Of a DNA stretch of 64,000 bases, positions 57,201 through 64,000 are shown piece after piece. Every line of letters starts with the position of its first letter. Position 1 is the stretch's first letter. The stretch spans positions 496,001 through 560,000 of the forward strand of contig JAUFNR010000011.1 of the NCBI GenBank assembly GCA_031216915.1, written 5' to 3'. The notes below the pieces were generated by a model that ran no database searches, was not told the origin of the DNA, and saw only the letters and a list, made by a program, of their open reading frames with translations. This stretch comes from Pictodentalium vernedei (taxonomy: Eukaryota > Mollusca > Scaphopoda > Dentaliida > Dentaliidae). The translations under genes and the position numbers were made by a program.

Positions 57201-58100
57201 CGGCAACGCATTAAACAAAAATCAAATCTTACCAGATTGGCTGATATAGCTAGCAAGCACACAACCGACCCGGTCGTTACAAGACCCACCACGCTATTGT
57301 CCAGACGACGTGTGCATAGCCTGACTAAAGGAACAGTTCTACGCAACCTAAACCGTATACTTAGTACGAAACAAGAGTGACTAGGCCTTGGCGACCCTAC
57401 CGACATTACCAACCAGCCTACGGTCAAACGCCTACCCACACACCCTGATCGCCACACTGCCCGGCGAACCAGAAGGAACGTAGAGCGTAACGAACGGCGA
57501 CGCATTAAACAAAAATCAAATCTTACCAGATTGGCTGATATAGCTAGCAAGCACACAACCGACCCGGTCGTTACAAGACCCACCACGCTATTGTCCACAC
57601 GACGCTTGCATAGCCTGACTAAAGGAACTGTTCTATGCAAGCTAAACCGTATACTTAGTACGAAACCAGCGAGACTAGGCCTTTGCGACCCTACCGACAT
57701 TACCAACCAGCCTACGGTCAAACGCCTACCCACACACCCTGATCGCCACACTACCCGGCGAACCAGAAAGAACGTAGAGCGTAATGAACGGCGACGCATT
57801 AAACAAAAATCAAATCTTACCAGATTGGCTGATATAGCTAGCAAGCACACAACCGACCCGGTCGTTACAAGACCCACCACGCTATTGTCCACACGACGCG
57901 TGCATAGCCTGACTAAAGGAACTCTTCTACGCAACCTAAACCGTATACTTAGTACGAAACCAGAGTGACTAGGCCTTGGCGACCCTACCGACATTACCAA
58001 CCAGCCTACGGTCAAACACCTACCCACACACCCTGATCGCCACACTGCCCGGCGAACCAGAAGGAACGTAGAGCGTAACGAACGGCGACGCATTAAACAA
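54279..58100. repeat. 294-bp satellite between the two transposons (13 monomers)
   Basis: The segment is 3822 bp, exactly 13 x 294. It starts with AAAATCAAATC and ends with CATTAAACAA, so both transposons occupy the same monomer position. It carries HOR-2 markers (the CAGCCAAGGTC deletion at 54477, the A-tract variant at about 55738, GCGAGACTAGG at 55905), which makes it part of HOR-2. Two antisense-frame nonsense changes occur here, at 54581-54583 (AGA to TGA) and 56276-56278 (TGG to TAG), unlike in the array left of 50.9 kb. Confidence 0.95.
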
Positions 58101-58104
58101 TGAA

Positions 58105-58119
58105 AGTGTCAATGACACT
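58105..58119. other. Subterminal palindrome of transposon copy 2
   Basis: AGTGTCA-A-TGACACT is identical to copy 1 and sits four bases inside the left junction. It is the putative 3'-end hairpin if the element is a minus-strand Helentron. Confidence 0.7.
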
Positions 58120-58120
58120 G

Positions 58121-58137
58121 TAGCTCAACTTGACAAA
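58121..58137. repeat. Inner inverted-repeat arm of transposon copy 2
   Basis: TAGCTCAACTTGACAAA is the exact reverse complement of the last 17 bases of the element (59284-59300). The perfect match in this copy supports the one mismatch in copy 1 being a later mutation. Confidence 0.78.
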
Positions 58138-58202
58138 CTTGAACTTGGTAAGTTATAAATGAAATGGCAAAATTGAAGATCATTGGGACCAATGTCAGTT
58201 TT

Positions 58203-59190
58203 TTTGCCAGTGGCAACATTTTTTGATAGAAACCGAAGAAAATCGATAGCTCCCATCTAGAGGCCTTCCCAAACAAGCATGCCAGGTTTCAAAGCAATCC
58301 GATCATAAATGTGCCCTGTAGGGTGTACAAAAGGGAAATATTGTGGTCTGACTAGACTAAATTCTAAGAACGTTGGCCGTGGCAACATTTTTTGACGGAA
58401 ATGGAAGAAAATCGATAGCTCCCATCTAGAAGTCACCGTAAATAAGCATACCAGGTTTCAAAGCAATCTAATCATAAATGAGCCCTGTAGGGTGAGCCAA
58501 AGGGAAATATTGTGGTCTGACTAAACTAAGTTCTAAGAATGTTGGCTGCGGCAACATTTTTTGATGGAAATTGAAGAAAATCGATAGCTCCCATCTAGAG
58601 GTCACCCCAAACAAGCATGAAAGGTTTCAAAGCAATCCGATCATAAATGTGCCCTGTAGGGTGTGCGAAAGGGAAATATTGAGTCTTCTGACTAAACTAA
58701 GTTCTAAGAACGTTGGCCGCGGCAACATTTTTTGACAGAAATTGAAGAAAATCGATAGCTCCCATCTAGAGGTCTCCCCAAACAAGCATACCAGGTTTCA
58801 AAGCAATCTTATCGTAAATGTACCCTGTAGGGTGTGCCAAAGGGAAATATTGAGGTCTGACTAAACTAAGTTCTACGAACGTTGGCCGTGGCAACATTTT
58901 TTGTCGGAAATTGAAGAAAATCGATAGCTCCCATCTAGAGGTCACCCTAAATAAGCATATCAGTTTTCAAAGCAATCAAATCATAAATGTGCCCTGTAGG
59001 GTGTGCCAAAGGGAAATATTGTGGTTTGACTAAACTAAGTTCTAAGAACGTTGGCCGCGGCAACATTTTTTGACGGAAATTGAAGAAAATCGATAGCTCC
59101 CATCTAGAGGTCACCCCAAACAAGCATAAGAAGTTTCAAAGTAATCTGATCATAAATGCGACCTGTGAGGTGAGCCAAAGGAAATTGTGG
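58203..59190. repeat. Six ~170-bp direct repeats in transposon copy 2
   Basis: Units start at 58203, 58372, 58541, 58712, 58881 and 59050, with lengths 169, 169, 171, 169, 169 and a truncated 141 bp. The first three correspond to units 1-3 of copy 1, the fourth is a 5/6 hybrid, and the last two correspond to units 7-8. This is the product expected from unequal exchange or slippage between tandem units. Confidence 0.9.
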
Positions 59191-59245
59191 ACGTACGTAC
59201 TAACGTACTAACATACTAACGTACTAACGTACGTACGTACGTACG
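59191..59245. repeat. ACGT / GTACTAAC microsatellite in transposon copy 2
   Basis: A 55-bp simple-repeat run has the same length as in copy 1 and differs at one position (ACGTACGTACG for ACGTACATACG near its right end). The unchanged length of so mutable a tract suggests the duplication that made the two copies is recent. Confidence 0.85.
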
Positions 59246-59269
59246 CCGACGGACGAGAAGTGATGGCAA

Positions 59270-59300
59270 TAGCTCAGCTTGACTTTGTCAAGTTGAGCTA
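59270..59300. other. Terminal hairpin of transposon copy 2
   Basis: Arms TAGCTCAGCTTGAC and GTCAAGTTGAGCTA around TTT pair at 13 of 14 positions and end at the satellite junction. The remaining position could pair as G-T in single-stranded DNA. Confidence 0.8.
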
Positions 59301-62300
59301 AAAATCAAATCTTACCAGATTGGCTGATATAGCTAGCAAGCACACAACCGACCCGGTCGTTACAAGACCCACCACGCTATTGTCCACACGACGCATGCAT
59401 AGCCTGACTAAAGGAACTGTTCTACGCAACCTAAACCATATACTTAGTACGAAACCAGCGTGACAAGGCCTTGGCGACCCTACCGACATTACCAACCAGC
59501 CAAGGTCAAACGCCTACCCACACACCCTGATCGCCACACTGCCCGGCGAACCAGAAGGAACGTAGAGCGTAACGAACGGCGACGCATTAAACAAAAATCA
59601 AATCTTACCAGATTGGCTGATATACCTAGCAAGCACACAACCGACCCGGTCGTTACAAGACTCACCACGCTTTTGTCCACACGACGCCTGCATAGCCTGA
59701 CTAAAGGAACTGTTCTACGCAACCTAAACCGTATACTTAGTACGAAACCAGCGTGACTAGGCCTTGGCGACCCTACCGACATTACCAACCAGCCTACGGT
59801 CAAACGCCTACCCACACACCCTGATTGCCACACTGCCCGGCGAACCAGAAGGAACCTAGAGCGTAACGAACGGCGACGCATTAAACAAAAATCAAATGTT
59901 ACCAGATTGGCTGATATAGCTAGCAAGCACAAAACAGACCCGGTCGTAACAAGACCCACCACGCTATTGTCCACACGACGCGTGCATAGCCTGACTAAAG
60001 GAACTGTTCTACGCAACCTAAACCGTATACTTAGTACGAAACCAGCGTGACTAGGCCTTGGCGACCCTACCGACATTACCAACCAGCCTACGGTCAAACG
60101 CCTACCCACACACCCTGATCGCCACACTGCCCGGCGAACCAGAAGGAACGTAGAGCGTAACGAACGGCGACGCATTAAACAAAAATGAAATCTTACCAGA
60201 TTGGCTGATATAGCTAGCAAGCACACAACCGACCCCGTCGTTACAAGACCCACCACGCTATTGTCCACACGACGCGTGCATAGCCTGACTAAAGGAACTG
60301 TTCTACGCAACCTAAACCGTATAGTTAGTACGAAACCAGCGTGACTTGGCCTTGGCGACCCTACCGACATTACCAACCAGCCTACGGTCAAACGCCTACC
60401 CACACACCCTGATCGCCACACTGCCCGGCGAACCAGAAGGAACGTAGAGCTTAACGAATGGCGACGCATTAAACAAAAATCAAATCTTACCAGATTGGCT
60501 GATATAGCTAGCAAGCACACAACGGACCCGGTCGTTACAAGACCCACCACGCTATTGTCCACATGACGCCTGCATAGCCTGACTAAAGGAACTGTTCTAC
60601 GCAACCTAAACCGTATACTTAGTACAAAACCAGCGTGACTAGGCTTGGCGACCATACCGACATTACCAACCAGCCTACGGTCAAACGCCTACCCACACAC
60701 CCTGATCGCCACACTGCCCGACGAACCAGAAGGAACGTAGAGCGTAACGAATGTCGACGCATTAAACAAAAATCAAATCTTACCAGATTGGCTGATATAG
60801 CTAGCAAGCACACAACCGACCCGGTCGTTACAAGACCCACCACGCTATTGTCCACACGACGCGTGCATAGCCTGACTAAAGGAACTGTTCTACGCAACCT
60901 AAACCGTATACTTAGTACGAAAGCAGCGTGACTAGGCCTTGGGGACCCTACCGACATTACCAACCAGCCTACGGTCAAACGCCTACCCACACACCCTGAT
61001 CGCCACACTGCCCGGCGAACCAGAAGGAACGTAGAGCGTAACGAACGGCGACGCATTAAACAAAAATCAAATCTTACCAGATTGGCTGATATAGCTAGCA
61101 AGCACACAACCGACCCGGTCGTTACAAGACCCACCACGCTATTGTCCAGACGACGTGTGCATAGCCTGACTAAAGGAACTGTTCTACGCAACCTAAACCG
61201 TATACTTAGTACGAAACAAGCGTGACTAGGCCTTGGCGACCCTACCGACATTACCAACCAGCCTACGGTCAAACGCCTACCCACACACCCTGATCGCCAC
61301 ACTGCCCGGCGAACCAGAAGGAACGTAGAGCGTAACGAACGGCGACACATTAAACAAAAATCAAATCTTACCAGATTGGCTGATATAGCTAGCAAGCACA
61401 CAACCGACCCGGTCGTTACAAGACCCACCACGCTATTGTCCGCACGACGCGTGCATAGCCTGACTAAAGGAACTGTTCTACGCAAGCTAAACCGTATACT
61501 TAGTACGAAACCAGCGTGACTAGGCCTTAGCGACCTTACCGACAATACCAACCAGCCTGCGGTCAAACGCCTACCCACACACCCTGATCGCCACACTGCC
61601 CGGCGAACAAGAAAGAACGTAGAGCGTAACGAACGGCGACGCATTAAACAAAAATCAAATCTTACCAGATTGGCTCATATAGCTAGAAAGCACACAACCG
61701 ACCCGGTCGTTACAAGACCCTCCACGCTATTGTCCACACGACGCGTGCATAGCCTGACTAAAGGAACTGTTCTACGCAACCTAAACCGTATACTTAGTAC
61801 GAAACCAGAGTGACTAGGCCTCGGCGACCCTACCGACATTACCAACCAGCCTACGGTCAAACGCCTACCCACACACCCTGATCGCCACACTGTCCGGCGA
61901 ACCAGAAGGAACGTAGAGCGTAACGAACGGCGACGCATTAAACAAAAATCAAATCTTACCAGATTGGCTGATATAGCTAGCAAGCACACAACCGACCCGG
62001 TCGTTACAAGACCCACCACGCTAGTGTCCACACGACGCATGCATAGCCTGACTAAAGGAACTGTTCTACGCAACCTAAACCATATACTTAGTACGAAACC
62101 AGCGTGACTAGGCCTTGGCGACCCTACCGACATTACCAACCAGCCAAGGTCAAACGCCTACCCACACACCCTGATCGCCACACTGCCCTGCGAACCAGAA
62201 GGAACGTAGAGCGTAACGAACGGCGACGCATTAAACAAAAATCAAATCTTACCAGATTGGCTGATATAGCTAGCAAGCACACAACCGACCCGGTCGTTAC

Positions 62301-64000
62301 AAGACCCACCACGCTATTGTCCACACGACGCGTGCATAGCCTGACTAAAGGAACTGTTCTATGCAACCTAAAGCGTATACTTAGTACGAAACCAGCGTGA
62401 CTAGGCCTTGGCGACCCTACCGACATTACCAACCAGCCTACGGTCAAACGCCTACCCACACACCCTGATCGCCACACTGCCCGGCGAACCAGAAGGAACC
62501 TAGAGCGTAACGAACGGCGACGCATTAAACAAAAATCAAATCTTACCAGATTGGCTGATATAGCTAGCAAGCACAAAACCGACCCGGTCGTAACAAGACC
62601 CACCACGCTATTGTCCACACGACGCATGCATAGCCTGACTAAAGGAACTGTTCTACGCAACCTAAACCGTATACTTAGTACGAAACTAGCATGACTAGGC
62701 CTTGGCGACCCTACCGACATTACCAACCAGCCTACGGTCAAACACCTACCCACACACCCTGATCGCCACACTGCCCGGCGAACCAGAAGGAACGTAGAGC
62801 GTAACGAACGGCGACGCATTAAACAAAAATCAAATCTTATCAGATTGGCTGATATAGCTAGCAAGCACACAACCGACCCGGTCGTTACAAGACCCACCAC
62901 GCTATTGTCCACACGACGCGTGCATAGCCTGACTAAAGGAACTGTTCTACGCAACCTAAACCGTATACTTAGTATGAAACCAGCGTGACTAGGCCTTGGC
63001 GACACTACCGACATTACCAACCAGCCTACGGTCAAACGCCTACCCACACACCCTGATCGCAACACTGCCCGGCGAACCAGAAGGAACGTAGAGCGTAACG
63101 AATGGTGACGCATTAAACAAAAATCAAATGTTACCAGATTGGCTGATATAGCTAGCAAGCACACAACCGACCCGGTCGTTACAAGACCCACCACGCTATT
63201 GTCCACACGACGCGTGCATAGCCTGACTAAAGGAACTGTTCTACGCAACCTAAACCGTATACTTAGTATGAAACCAGCGTGACTAGGCCTTGGCGACACT
63301 ACCGACATTACCAACCAGCCTACGGTCAAACGCCTACCCACACACCCTGATCGCCACACTGCCCGGCGAACCAGAGGGAACGTAGAGCGTAACGAACGGC
63401 GACACATTAAACAAAAATCAAATCTTACCAGATTGGCTGATATAGCTAGCAAGCACACAACCGACCCGGTCGTTACTAGACCCACCACGCTATTGTCCAG
63501 ACGACGCGTGCATAGCCTGACTAAAGGAACTGTTCTACGCAACCTAAACCGTATTCTTAGTACGAAACCAGCGTGACTAGGCCTTGGCGACCCTACCGAC
63601 ATTACCAACCAGCCTACGGTCAAACGCCTACCCACACACCCTGATCGCCACACTGCCCGGCGAACCAGAAGGAACGTAGAGCGTAACGAACGGCGACGCA
63701 TTTAACAAAAATCAAATCTTACCAGATTGGCTGATATAGCTAGCAAGCACACAACCGACCCGGTCGTTACAAGACCCACCACGCTATTGTCCACACGACA
63801 CTTGCATAGCCTGACTAAAGGAACTGTTCTACGCAACCTAAACCGTATACTTGGTACGAAACCAGCGTGACTAGGCTTTGGCGACCATACCGACATTACC
63901 AACCAGCCTACGGTCAAACGCCTACCCACACACCCTGATCGCCACACTGCCCGGCGAACCAGAAGGAACGTAGAGCGTAACGAACGGCGACGCATTAAAC
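59301..64000. repeat. 294-bp satellite, right-hand block (~16 monomers)
   Basis: The satellite continues in phase to the window edge. There is a 1-bp deletion near 60645 (AGGCTTGGCG for AGGCCTTGGCG) and the CAGCCAAGGTC marker at 59499 and 62143 (2644 bp apart, 9 monomers less two bases). Two antisense-frame nonsense changes lie at 61675-61677 (TCA to TGA) and 63702-63704 (TTA to TAA). Monomers are closer to consensus, with private changes and no clear higher-order period in the visible stretch. Confidence 0.95.
61805..62150. other. Uninterrupted relative of the transposon insertion site
   Basis: This stretch shows the variants that flank both transposons: ACCAGAGTGAC on the left side, GACGCATGCATAG, AACCATATAC and CAGCCAAGGTC on the right. 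Between them the satellite target CATTAAACAAAAATC (61936-61950) is intact. It is best read as a paralogue that never received the element. Compared with it, the occupied sites have only one extra A, so there is at most a 1-bp duplication, or none if that base belongs to the element. Confidence 0.7.

Larger units (their letters stand above)
58101..59300 (-). mobile_element. Non-autonomous Helentron-like transposon, copy 2 (two core units shorter)
   Basis: A 1200-bp relative of copy 1 lies at the identical satellite position and in the same orientation. Left end, microsatellite and right hairpin match almost base for base. The core has six units instead of eight. The 340-bp difference (171+169) is an exact two-unit loss: the fourth unit here begins like unit 5 of copy 1 (ACATTTTTTGACAG) and continues like its unit 6 (TCTCCCCAAACAAGCATACC). 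The inverted arms, TAGCTCAACTTGACAAA at 58121-58137 and the right terminus, match over all 17 bp, so copy 2 keeps the less decayed ends. It has no coding capacity. Shared flanking satellite variants show it arose by array duplication, not by a second insertion. Confidence 0.75.

Noticed and set aside
58101..59300. A second independent transposon insertion
   Set aside because: Identical target base, orientation and flanking satellite variants, and a spacing of exactly 13 monomers, point to duplication together with the array.
33062..62400. Plus-strand frames of 74-196 codons (e.g. 39824-40261, 43351-43788, 46584-47021, 54438-55028)
   Set aside because: This is the codon-aligned complement of the antisense frame and normally hits one TGA per monomer (CCAGCGTGA). 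Longer versions arise only where that TGA is mutated (GCGAGA, GCGTCA). They copy the satellite and are not genes.
1..64000. 5S rRNA, tRNA or histone tandem repeat
   Set aside because: I looked in the monomer for A/B-box-like or 5S internal control motifs and for a cloverleaf and saw none. The antisense peptide does not resemble a histone.
1..64000. CENP-B box as proof of a centromere
   Set aside because: TTCG occurs three times on the minus strand of the monomer (TTCGTACTAAG, TTCGTTACGCT, TTCGCCGGGCA), but none fits the NTTCGNNNNANNCGGGN core. Centromere function cannot be claimed.

Overview
The window holds no protein-coding gene, rRNA or tRNA that I can support. About 96% of it is one tandem satellite DNA with a 294-bp monomer (about 208 copies). 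Two related transposable-element copies (52739-54278 and 58101-59300) interrupt it near the right end. The very long antisense reading frames are by-products of the repeat: 294 is divisible by 3 and one antisense frame of the monomer has no stop, so it reads on from monomer to monomer.

This is metazoan heterochromatin-type DNA. The best clue to the organism is the transposon. Its right end carries a GATGGCAATAGCTCA-type motif closing in a hairpin, its core is a run of ~170-bp direct repeats, and an ACGT-rich microsatellite follows. I associate this layout with the Helentron-like 'pearl' and related elements of bivalve molluscs, so a bivalve or another marine invertebrate is my guess. This rests on family knowledge from memory, not a search.

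Layout: (1) 1 to ~34.68 kb is a higher-order repeat (HOR-1) of 33-34 monomers (9.7-10.0 kb). Diagnostic variants recur at 4381, 14377, 24079 and 34074, and an 8-monomer block is present or absent between copies. (2) ~34.68-39.19 kb holds near-consensus monomers without obvious higher order. (3) ~39.19-52.74 kb is a second, shorter higher-order repeat (HOR-2) of 11-14 monomers. (4) 52739-54278 is transposon copy 1. (5) 54279-58100 is exactly 13 x 294 bp of satellite. (6) 58101-59300 is transposon copy 2, shorter by two internal repeat units (340 bp). (7) 59301-64000 is satellite, including an uninterrupted relative of the transposon-bearing monomer pair near 61.8-62.15 kb.

Most of what can be read here is array history: nested unequal exchange, single-monomer deletion, co-duplication of an inserted transposon with its host monomers, and a possible shift from a homogenised core (left) to a more decayed, transposon-bearing zone (right). 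No stretch over 300 bp is unexplained by satellite or transposon.
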